Origin: Bacteriovoracaceae bacterium
Lineage (GTDB): Bacteria; Bdellovibrionota; Bacteriovoracia; Bacteriovoracales; Bacteriovoracaceae
NCBI GenBank assembly: GCA_947442115.1
Contig: CANEVK010000217.1
Location: 1 to 5,151, forward strand
Length of the DNA stretch: 5,151 bases
Reading direction: 5' to 3'
The first letter of the stretch is position 1; each line of letters opens with the position of its first letter. The notes below the pieces were generated by a model, which ran no database searches, was not told where the DNA came from, and was given only the letters and a program-made list of their open reading frames with translations. The translations under genes and the position numbers were made by a program. Positions 1 through 5,042 of this stretch are shown here, one piece after another.

Positions 1-1
1 G

Positions 2-94
2 GCGGACACGTTTGCCAAACTGGACACAAGCGAGATAGAAACTATGACTCGCAACAAAGAATTATGTATATCAATTGTTAGGAAAATAACCTGA
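2..94 (+). CDS. Possible 3' end of an upstream gene (partial)
   Basis: The second plus-strand frame is open from the window edge to a TGA at 92-94. It reads as a 30-residue tail with ordinary protein composition: ADTFAKLDTSEIETM, then a basic end finishing in VRKIT. The first frame is also open, to a TAG at 79-81, but its translation is less protein-like. If this tail is real, the upstream gene ends only 19 bases before the SlyD-like start at 114. That spacing suggests co-transcription and would explain why I see no convincing promoter in front of 114. No family can be assigned from 30 residues. The call rests on frame openness and composition only and is tentative. Confidence 0.35.
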   Translation, partial: ADTFAKLDTSEIETMTRNKELCISIVRKIT

Positions 95-103
95 CTTTTA
101 AAT

Positions 104-108
104 GGGAG
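104..108 (+). promoter_or_regulatory. Ribosome binding site fixing the SlyD-like start at 114
   Basis: GGGAG at 104-108 lies 5 bases before the ATG at 114. The upstream in-frame ATG at 102 overlaps this site and has no purine-rich sequence at a workable distance before it; the nearest, AGGAAAA at 79-85, is about 16 bases away and weak. The ATG at 114 is therefore the better start and removes four residues (MGDI) from the longest reading. Confidence 0.7.
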
Positions 109-113
109 ATATT

Positions 114-587
114 ATGCAAAGAGTTATCGGCTTCCACTACACCCTTACTGACAAGTCAGGAACAGTTCTTGATTCATCTATTGGTGATGAACCTCTTTAT
201 TTTTTAGAAAATAGCCAACAAATTATCCCAGGACTCGAAAAAGTAATCGCACTTATGAATACTGGCGATAAGAAAAAAATTGAAGTTCTTGCGGCCGATG
301 CTTACGGTGATGTAAATCCTGAACTCGTTGTAAAAGTGAAGAAAACTCAATTTCCACCAGATGCTCAACTTACTGTTGGAGATCAGTTCCAAGTTAATAA
401 TGATCAGCACTCACCAGTTTTCACGATTATGTCGATTGATCATGATGAAGTGACTGTAGATGGAAATCATCCAATGGCCGGCAAAGATCTTTTCTTTGAT
501 GTAGAAATCATTGGAATGAGAGATGCGACTGCTGAAGAAATGAGTCATGGACATGCCCATGGTGCTCACGGACATGGTCATCACTAA
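114..587 (+). CDS. slyD: SlyD-type FKBP peptidyl-prolyl cis-trans isomerase/chaperone
   Basis: This 157-residue cytoplasmic protein (no signal peptide) is expected to catalyse prolyl cis-trans isomerisation and act as a folding chaperone, like E. coli SlyD. The FKBP half contains Y9, the PGLEKVIALMNTGDKK stretch (about 39-54) and DAYGD (Y64). The insert-in-flap chaperone domain spans roughly 65-112. The chain then returns to the FKBP fold with VDGNHPMAGKDLFFDVEI (115-132). The closing ATAEEMSHGHAHGAHG segment closely matches the corresponding part of E. coli SlyD. The tail (144-157) has seven histidines and no cysteine, shorter than the E. coli His/Cys tail but still a plausible nickel or zinc site. 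Nickel delivery to hydrogenase is a known SlyD role; nothing here supports it specifically. It is followed directly by a strong terminator, so it is either monocistronic or last in its operon. Confidence 0.93.
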   Translation: MQRVIGFHYTLTDKSGTVLDSSIGDEPLYFLENSQQIIPGLEKVIALMNTGDKKKIEVLAADAYGDVNPELVVKVKKTQFPPDAQLTVGDQFQVNNDQHSPVFTIMSIDHDEVTVDGNHPMAGKDLFFDVEIIGMRDATAEEMSHGHAHGAHGHGHH

Positions 588-596
588 GAAAAAATC

Positions 597-624
597 AAAA
601 GGGCCCGAAAGGGCCCTTTTTTTT
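597..624. terminator. Strong, probably bidirectional rho-independent terminator
   Basis: A perfect hairpin, GGGCCC-GAAA-GGGCCC (601-616), has a GNRA-type tetraloop and four extra A-T pairs (597-600 with 617-620). Eight Ts follow on the plus strand (617-624). On the minus strand the same stem is followed by TTTTGATTTTTT (complement of 600-589). It lies between the SlyD-like stop (587) and the stop of the converging 60-residue gene (628), so it should end transcription of both. The plus-direction tract is the better one. Confidence 0.92.
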
Positions 625-627
625 GAA

Positions 628-810
628 CTAAAATTTAATTTTCTTTTTTAAATCCAGCGCCTTCACTTTAACTTCTTCAACAGTACAATCTTTTTTACCA
701 TTGATCATAGGACAGGCCTTCACTTTCAAATCTTCCAAGGTTTTTTTATCAAATTTTGGAAAAGCGTGGGCCGAACCATAAAGACACATCATAACGATCA
801 TTACTTTCAT
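628..810 (-). CDS. Small secreted two-cysteine protein, unknown function
   Basis: This 60-residue protein matches no family I recognise. It begins with a short signal peptide, MKVMIVMMCLYGSAHA, with a likely signal peptidase I site after residue 16 (AHA, then FPK). C9 is not in a lipobox, so a lipoprotein is unlikely. The mature part is about 44 residues, lysine-rich, and has two cysteines (C33, C42) suited to a periplasmic disulfide. A near-repeat flanks them: TLEDLKVKA (24-32) and TVEEVKVKA (43-51), suggesting two short helices around a CPMINGKKDC loop. The ATG directly follows the TAA of the epimerase gene, and its Shine-Dalgarno lies inside that gene's last codons, so translation is probably coupled. 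It is last in the operon, before the terminator. The strong RBS, signal peptide and position make it a convincing gene despite its size. Confidence 0.8.
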   Translation of the reverse strand: MKVMIVMMCLYGSAHAFPKFDKKTLEDLKVKACPMINGKKDCTVEEVKVKALDLKKKIKF

Positions 811-1803
811 TTAAACTCCTTGAGCAATATCTAAAATACCTTCATTCTCTTTTACTAATTTAAAGGGCTCATCTTTGATTAAAAGAAAGCCATCAAGGTC
901 AACATATTCCACCATCGAGTTAAAAAGCATGCCGTAAGAAATGCCAATGGTGGTTTCAATCATACAGCCAATCATCGCCTTCATGTCATGGCGTTTGGCC
1001 TCAAGGATGAGATCCCGTGCCTTAATCAGCGAGCCGGTTTTCATCAACTTGATATTAACGGCATGGAACTGCTTTTTAAGTTCAGAGAAATCCCCCACAT
1101 CCTCGATCGATTCATCTGCGAGCAAAGTAAAGGATGTGTGTTTTTTTAATTCACGGTACTCAAGTCCTAAGTCGGAAGGAAAGGGCTGCTCGATGAGTTC
1201 AATGTTCATGCGTTTTATTTTTTGTTCAAAACGCATGTAAGCATCAAGATCTTTCCAGCCTTCGTTGGCATCAACTCTTAATTTGACAGACGTATGCCGG
1301 ACAATTTCTTTCAGCATCTCTTCAGCACTCTCAGCATCGACTTTAATTTTTAAAGATTGAAAGGCCCCCAAGGGTTTTAAGTAATCAGCGATCTCTCCTA
1401 CCGGCATAATGGGCATGGAAAAAGAAGTCGCTGCGGCCTTCAGAGGAGGCAGCTGCAAAAATTCAACTAAGCTCTGACCCTGGACAGTGGCCAGATAAGA
1501 AATAAACACAGACTCAAGGGCAAAGCGCAGAGAGTGATGCATGGGCCTGTGATCTAACTCTCGAGAGAGCACCTCAAGAGAGTTGATCCGAGTCAGATCA
1601 GTAAAGCTTGCCCATTCTTCGGCCTGGGCCTTAATGCTATTCACAGTCTCGCCGTAGCGTATATTAGGGGCTATTTCAGAGCGAAAAATCCCGAGACTTG
1701 TTTCAAGATGAACGATAAAATTCTCTTTAAAGGTGGTCTGGTTCCGGGAAAGCTTCCAATTTACACTTAAATCGAGATGAATCTTCTCAAGCCACAATTT
1801 CAT
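811..1803 (-). CDS. Dipeptide epimerase, enolase superfamily (L-Ala-D/L-Glu epimerase type)
   Basis: The 330-residue protein has the full motif set of the muconate-lactonising/dipeptide epimerase subgroup. These are the catalytic KxK at K152/K154, metal ligands D178 (VDANEGW), E205 (ELIEQP) and D230 (LADES), the second catalytic lysine K255 (NIKLMKTG), GCMIETTIGIS (279-289), and DLDG (D302/D304), the DxD that holds the dipeptide amino group in Ala-Glu epimerases. R20 aligns with the substrate-binding arginine (R24) of B. subtilis YkfB. Family members epimerise L-Ala-D-Glu from murein to L-Ala-L-Glu, using Mg2+. Length is usual (YcjG 321, YkfB 366). Position 258 is Ser where KTGG is common. 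There is no signal peptide, so it is cytoplasmic. Its ATG overlaps the upstream amidase stop (ATGA), with AGGTGAG just before it. o-Succinylbenzoate synthase is a less likely alternative, because the DxD argues for a dipeptide substrate. The exact dipeptide cannot be read from the sequence. Confidence 0.88.
   Translation of the reverse strand: MKLWLEKIHLDLSVNWKLSRNQTTFKENFIVHLETSLGIFRSEIAPNIRYGETVNSIKAQAEEWASFTDLTRINSLEVLSRELDHRPMHHSLRFALESVFISYLATVQGQSLVEFLQLPPLKAAATSFSMPIMPVGEIADYLKPLGAFQSLKIKVDAESAEEMLKEIVRHTSVKLRVDANEGWKDLDAYMRFEQKIKRMNIELIEQPFPSDLGLEYRELKKHTSFTLLADESIEDVGDFSELKKQFHAVNIKLMKTGSLIKARDLILEAKRHDMKAMIGCMIETTIGISYGMLFNSMVEYVDLDGFLLIKDEPFKLVKENEGILDIAQGV
816..820 (-). promoter_or_regulatory. 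Ribosome binding site of the small secreted protein
   Basis: On the minus strand AGGAG (complement of 816-820) precedes the ATG at 810 by 5 bases (TTTAA). It sits within the last codons of the epimerase gene. The TAA stop of the epimerase is part of the spacer, an arrangement that favours translational coupling. Confidence 0.8.
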
Positions 1804-2414
1804 AGCTCACCTACTTCATAAAAAAGCTCTGAGCGATGAAAATCACCAGGAGAATTTCCCCACTGCTGATCAGGAATGTTGCCTCTAAAATAGGTCATCC
1901 AGCTTTCTCGATTTTTCTCAAAGTGCATTCTTTTTATAGGCAACTCTACACCAACAAAAGCTTGGAAGAGTTTTGAGACAAGTTCCGAGCAGTATAATTT
2001 TTCATTTCCTTGCTCATCAAAATTATTCCAACGAAAGTCATGATCATAAAGAGCACCTTCAAAAGATGTCTCAAATAATTTCTTAAATTCCGATTGAGAG
2101 TTTTGAAATTCTGCAACTAAGTCATCACGTCTAAACCGCAGCACCATCAGCTTTTGACCAGGCTCTGTTTTTTGATTGTATTCACTCAAAGAAAGTTTTC
2201 TCACCTTGGAAAAAGCTTCGGCCACCATCACCTCTGGCGAAGTCGCTACCACTACGCCCACGTGGGAGTAGATCGTTTCTTCTTCCGCTTCAATAAGAGA
2301 ACACGCCCAACATTTCAAAGGCTGAAGGAGGACGTCACCGACTTTAAGCTCTAGGGCCTCAGCGCGGGCCATAAGGCTAAAAAGCGTCATCCAAATTAAA
2401 AAGAGTTTTTTCAT
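1800..2414 (-). CDS. Exported YiiX/YebB-like permuted papain-fold amidase (peptidase C92 type)
   Basis: This 204-residue protein has a signal peptide (MKKLFLIWMTLFSLMARAEA; cleavage after residue 18 or 20), so it should act in the periplasm. It follows E. coli YiiX: an N-terminal GDVLLQP (26-32), YSHVGVVV with the probable catalytic H51, AEAF with the probable polar residue E66, the YDHDFRW stretch (about 123-129), and KLYCSELV with nucleophile C142. The His-before-Cys order is the circularly permuted NlpC/P60-like arrangement. The family includes amidases and thiol hydrolases of varied substrate, so a murein-peptide target is inferred from the next gene. An unusual CWAC pair (C35, C38) lies between the GD motif and H51. 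I chose ATG 2414 (MKK) over the in-frame TTG at 2423; neither has a clear Shine-Dalgarno. It is the first gene of a three-gene operon and its stop overlaps the epimerase start by four bases. Confidence 0.85.
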   Translation of the reverse strand: MKKLFLIWMTLFSLMARAEALELKVGDVLLQPLKCWACSLIEAEEETIYSHVGVVVATSPEVMVAEAFSKVRKLSLSEYNQKTEPGQKLMVLRFRRDDLVAEFQNSQSEFKKLFETSFEGALYDHDFRWNNFDEQGNEKLYCSELVSKLFQAFVGVELPIKRMHFEKNRESWMTYFRGNIPDQQWGNSPGDFHRSELFYEVGEL

Positions 2415-2437
2415 AATTGCCAACTTTTTGAGTCAAC

Positions 2438-2443
2438 ATTGTA
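2438..2443 (-). promoter_or_regulatory. Possible -10 box for the minus-strand operon
   Basis: TACAAT on the minus strand (2443 to 2438) differs from TATAAT at one position. It would start transcription near 2431, giving a leader of about 17 bases before ATG 2414. The hexamer 17 bases upstream (TTTAAT) is a poor -35, so an activator or another sigma factor would be needed. A second TATAAT reads leftward at 2578-2573 but also lacks a recognisable -35. Tentative. Confidence 0.3.
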
Positions 2444-2521
2444 CCTAAATTACTGAGATTATTAAAAGTATTTCTCAACTCTAACCAATTGAAATTATGT
2501 TGATAAGAGGATGAAAAGAGA

Positions 2522-2542
2522 GGCAATCGGCAACCGGCAAAG
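2522..2542 (+). repeat. Three tandem GGCAA-type heptads
   Basis: GGCAATC, GGCAACC and GGCAAAG follow one another without a gap. The array ends 8 bases before the proposed -35 box of the rightward promoter, a place where activator or repressor sites often lie. The repeats are visible directly; any regulatory role is inference. Confidence 0.45.
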
Positions 2543-2550
2543 TCTCACCT

Positions 2551-2580
2551 CTGAGAGATTCCAATTCCTGCGATTATAAT
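2551..2580 (+). promoter_or_regulatory. Sigma-70-type promoter for the 809-residue membrane protein gene
   Basis: A perfect -10 box TATAAT is at 2575-2580. CTGAGA at 2551-2556 is a fair -35 (four of six matches to TTGACA) with an 18-base spacer. Transcription would begin near 2587, about 26 bases before the ATG at 2613. The -10 is convincing; the weak -35 is overlapped by the TCTCA/TGAGA inverted repeat, which could be an operator. Confidence 0.6.
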
Positions 2581-2601
2581 GAGTTGAATGTTTTAATGTT
2601 T

Positions 2602-2607
2602 AAGGGG
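2602..2607 (+). promoter_or_regulatory. Ribosome binding site of the 809-residue gene
   Basis: AAGGGG at 2602-2607 lies 5 bases before the ATG at 2613 and supports that start. The G run is part of a GGGCCC palindrome (2605-2610). Confidence 0.6.
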
Positions 2608-2612
2608 CCCGC

Positions 2613-5042
2613 ATGAAAAATTTGTTGAACATCCTTTCTCTCCTCCTATGTTTTGAGCTCATCGTTGGGCCGCTCAACATATCACTTCTCACAGCTGACA
2701 TCGCTCATGCGGAAGAAACAACTTGCCCAACCGGTCAGACCTTTAACACTTCAGTCAACAGATGTCTCACCAGTGCAGAGGTCATACGAGTCAACAATGC
2801 CACTCAAAGTTGTGGAACAAATAAAGAATGTTACAAAAAAAATGCACAGGATGAGCTCAATAAAAGTGTCGAAGACGGGGATGTCGAATCACACAACAAT
2901 GCCTTTTTTAAAGATGATGAAGGAAGAACTAGAGGCTGGACCAAAGGTTTGAATGCTTTCGTAATTGCTATACCGCTTCTGATTTTGATTAAGACCATGG
3001 TTCACAGATCAGCCTTCAAAAAAGATTCAGGTTTCAGGTGCCGCCCAGCCTCACTCATGCTGATGTATGGCGCGGCTGCGGTACTAGGGACTGGTGAAAT
3101 TATCACTTCCATTACTCACAGTCGGGCCCTTAAAAAAATGAAAGAAAGATGGAACGATATAGTAGTTCCAGAATCTACGGCCGGCAAAGATGACATGAAG
3201 GCCCAGGCGACTGAAGCTCAATCTCAGGCGTTTGAATTTCTGGCGCAAAATGAAGATTCCGTCGCCAAAACGGCCAAAACAAAATTTGGTTTTTATGTCA
3301 CTGCTACAAGTTTATTTGCGGCCGGAGCTCTGATGGCGACCGTGGAGATTTTTCTTCTAAGGGCTGCGAAGAAAAAAGCGGCGGCTGCGGCTATTGCGGC
3401 CAAGGCGCCTCTTACGGCTGCTGCGGGTACCACCGCTCTACTCGCAGCTCAACAAGAAATCGCTGCTCTGACTTGTGGGTCACAATTAGAGACTAAATCA
3501 AAAAAAGAGGGTGAAGAAATTTATGACAAATTTAAGCCAAAAACAAATAGTTCATTTTTTCTGAAAGATCTAGATCCCATGTATGAAAAAGCCAAGATTG
3601 TTGCTGCTAAGAACATTGCAACAGCAAAAAACGTTGAAGATCTCCTTGAGTTAACTCGAGAGTTTCAATCTATAGAATTTGAAAATTACTCAAGAACTTC
3701 TTACTTTGAAGACATTAATATTAATGAATTCAAATCAATGCTACTTGAGAAAGATGTGAGTTCTATTGTCTCGAATTTATTTATCGAGCAGGCTTTGGCT
3801 GTATCTTTTCCAGAAGATGAAGACAAAAAAGATAAAAAGACTAACGCAGGCGATCTCCTGGGCCAAGGAGTTGGCATGCTCGGTGGTCTTAAAAATATTG
3901 TCAAAGGACTTAAGTTTCAAGGTGGAACACCCATCACACAGGAACAAGTAACAAAAATTGATGAAGAAATGGATGGATGGCTTAGTAAATTCTTCTATAG
4001 CCCCACCACCCGCGTGGGTATTAATGTTTTGTTGGGTGGCTGGATGGGCCTCATGAGCCATCATATGAAGGAGCAGCAAAAGAAGTCTGAAGCGAGAGCT
4101 GCAAAGCTTCGAGAAATTAAGACAGAATTCGCCTCGGCCAATGGACTTATGAATTGTAAGTCAGAGGATCGAGATGATCCGTCTAAACCGAAGTGTTATT
4201 GCTTTACTGCAGACAATAAACCAAACCCAGCTAGAGGTTCATCGAAAATCTGTGCCACGAATTTTGCGGAACTCAACACAGGAGTCAATGGGAACAACAT
4301 CACAACTCTTAAAACTTGCGTTGATGAAAATTACAATCTAGATCCAAAATGTGGCTGTAAAAATAAAAAAGGGGCGGATGGGAAAAGCTCTTGTTTAAAA
4401 GCCACGAGTGGAATTAACTTCAAAGGTTTCAATCCTGGAACATTTAGAATGCTCAGCGCCGGTGCTGGCCCTGGTAACGATATCTTGAGTGGTAACTTAG
4501 CAGCTGGCTCGATGGATTCGGCTTCTGTGAGTGCAAACGCGGCCAAAATTAGGGCGGCCGCAGATGATATGCTTAAAAAGATGGATCCAAATCTTGGAAA
4601 CCAAATTAAGGGAATGAGCGCAGGTATGGAAAAATCTCTCCTGGCCACAGGAAGTGGTCTCAGCATGCCAGGACTTGCTAACAATGCTGCTCTACCAAGT
4701 AATCCAAAAGAAGCGGCCAATGCCCTAGAGAAAGAAATGAAAGAAGAGACGGCCCCAGAAGTTACAAAAACGGCTGGAGGATCCGCCGCCCCTTCTTCAG
4801 GTGGTGAAGCGCAACCAGAGTTTGGTCTTACAGAAGAGCAACTTGCAGCTCAAGAATCAGAGGTTGCAGAAGTGATGGGGCAAGAAATGGATATGGGGAA
4901 TAATGATATTAACTCAGGTGAAAAAACCAACCTCTTTGATGTTCTGAGTAACCGCTATAAACGAAGTGGGATGAGACGCCTCTTTGATGAAGAAGGAAAG
5001 ACAAAAGCTGATGCTCCTTCTAACTCTGATGTAGCTCCCTAA
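2613..5042 (+). CDS. Large multi-pass membrane protein with tandem four-cysteine modules, unknown function
   Basis: I do not recognise this 809-residue protein. A long signal peptide (1-33, ending IAHA before EET) leads into a periplasmic segment with C38, C51, C67 and C73. Hydrophobic segments follow at about 113-131, 146-168 and 226-249, with basic loops at 131-144 and 250-255 that look cytoplasmic. An alanine-rich stretch (255-286) may be a further helix. A soluble part (290-395) precedes a charged linker (399-411), a Gly/Leu-rich amphipathic stretch (413-436) and another membrane segment (about 466-483). A charged helix (485-507) and eight cysteines follow, as two modules: C515/C528/C530/C547 and C569/C580/C582/C594. 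The rest (615-770) is Ala/Gly/Ser- and Glu-rich, ending in a compact NLFDVLSNRYKRSGMRRLF motif (773-791). It has its own promoter and RBS and overlaps the next gene at TAATG. A lineage-specific envelope protein or secretion-related scaffold is possible but unproven. Confidence 0.9.
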   Translation: MKNLLNILSLLLCFELIVGPLNISLLTADIAHAEETTCPTGQTFNTSVNRCLTSAEVIRVNNATQSCGTNKECYKKNAQDELNKSVEDGDVESHNNAFFKDDEGRTRGWTKGLNAFVIAIPLLILIKTMVHRSAFKKDSGFRCRPASLMLMYGAAAVLGTGEIITSITHSRALKKMKERWNDIVVPESTAGKDDMKAQATEAQSQAFEFLAQNEDSVAKTAKTKFGFYVTATSLFAAGALMATVEIFLLRAAKKKAAAAAIAAKAPLTAAAGTTALLAAQQEIAALTCGSQLETKSKKEGEEIYDKFKPKTNSSFFLKDLDPMYEKAKIVAAKNIATAKNVEDLLELTREFQSIEFENYSRTSYFEDININEFKSMLLEKDVSSIVSNLFIEQALAVSFPEDEDKKDKKTNAGDLLGQGVGMLGGLKNIVKGLKFQGGTPITQEQVTKIDEEMDGWLSKFFYSPTTRVGINVLLGGWMGLMSHHMKEQQKKSEARAAKLREIKTEFASANGLMNCKSEDRDDPSKPKCYCFTADNKPNPARGSSKICATNFAELNTGVNGNNITTLKTCVDENYNLDPKCGCKNKKGADGKSSCLKATSGINFKGFNPGTFRMLSAGAGPGNDILSGNLAAGSMDSASVSANAAKIRAAADDMLKKMDPNLGNQIKGMSAGMEKSLLATGSGLSMPGLANNAALPSNPKEAANALEKEMKEETAPEVTKTAGGSAAPSSGGEAQPEFGLTEEQLAAQESEVAEVMGQEMDMGNNDINSGEKTNLFDVLSNRYKRSGMRRLFDEEGKTKADAPSNSDVAP

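Larger units (their letters stand above)
2415..2612. other. Divergent intergenic control region
   Basis: This 198-bp AT-rich gap separates the minus-strand operon from the plus-strand membrane-protein gene and should hold both promoters. Visible elements are a weak leftward -10 (2438-2443), a good rightward promoter (2551-2580), three GGCAA heptads (2522-2542), and four TGAGA/TCTCA pentamers arranged as two inverted pairs (2454-2477 and 2543-2556). I see no RNA gene, riboswitch or credible small coding region in it. Confidence 0.7.

Noticed and set aside
12..40. TTGCCA (12-17) as a -35 box for the SlyD-like gene
   Set aside because: No acceptable -10 lies 16-18 bases downstream, and it falls inside the possible upstream coding tail.
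102..113. Longer start (ATG at 102) for the SlyD-like protein
   Set aside because: The four extra residues overlap the GGGAG ribosome binding site of ATG 114, and ATG 102 lacks a well-spaced site of its own.
941..1240. 99-codon plus-strand frame within the epimerase gene
   Set aside because: Antisense to conserved enolase-superfamily motifs; Ser/Arg/Met-rich shadow translation.
2415..2423. TTG start at 2423 for the YiiX-like protein
   Set aside because: No Shine-Dalgarno precedes it, and ATG 2414 gives a standard MKK signal peptide start.
2377..2439. 20-codon minus-strand reading frame (MLTQKVGNYEK...) with an AGG before it, overlapping the amidase start
   Set aside because: Out of frame with the amidase. 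The spacing is only weakly acceptable, it overlaps the signal peptide coding sequence and has no leader-peptide features such as regulatory codon runs.
2511..2579. 22-codon plus-strand frame (MKREAIGNRQ...) in the divergent gap
   Set aside because: AGAGG abuts its ATG with no spacer, and the frame runs through the proposed promoter, ending in the -10 box.
3370..3470. Alanine-codon-rich stretch as a DNA repeat
   Set aside because: The GCG/GCT/GCC pattern is explained by an alanine-rich protein helix and has no fixed period.
3777..4079. 100-codon minus-strand frame within the 809-residue gene
   Set aside because: Antisense shadow; composition (His/Phe/Ile-rich) is not protein-like and the sense frame has an uninterrupted domain structure.
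4331..4720. 129-codon minus-strand frame within the 809-residue gene
   Set aside because: Antisense shadow of the Ala/Gly-rich coding region; no promoter, no start signal, and the sense frame is clearly coding.
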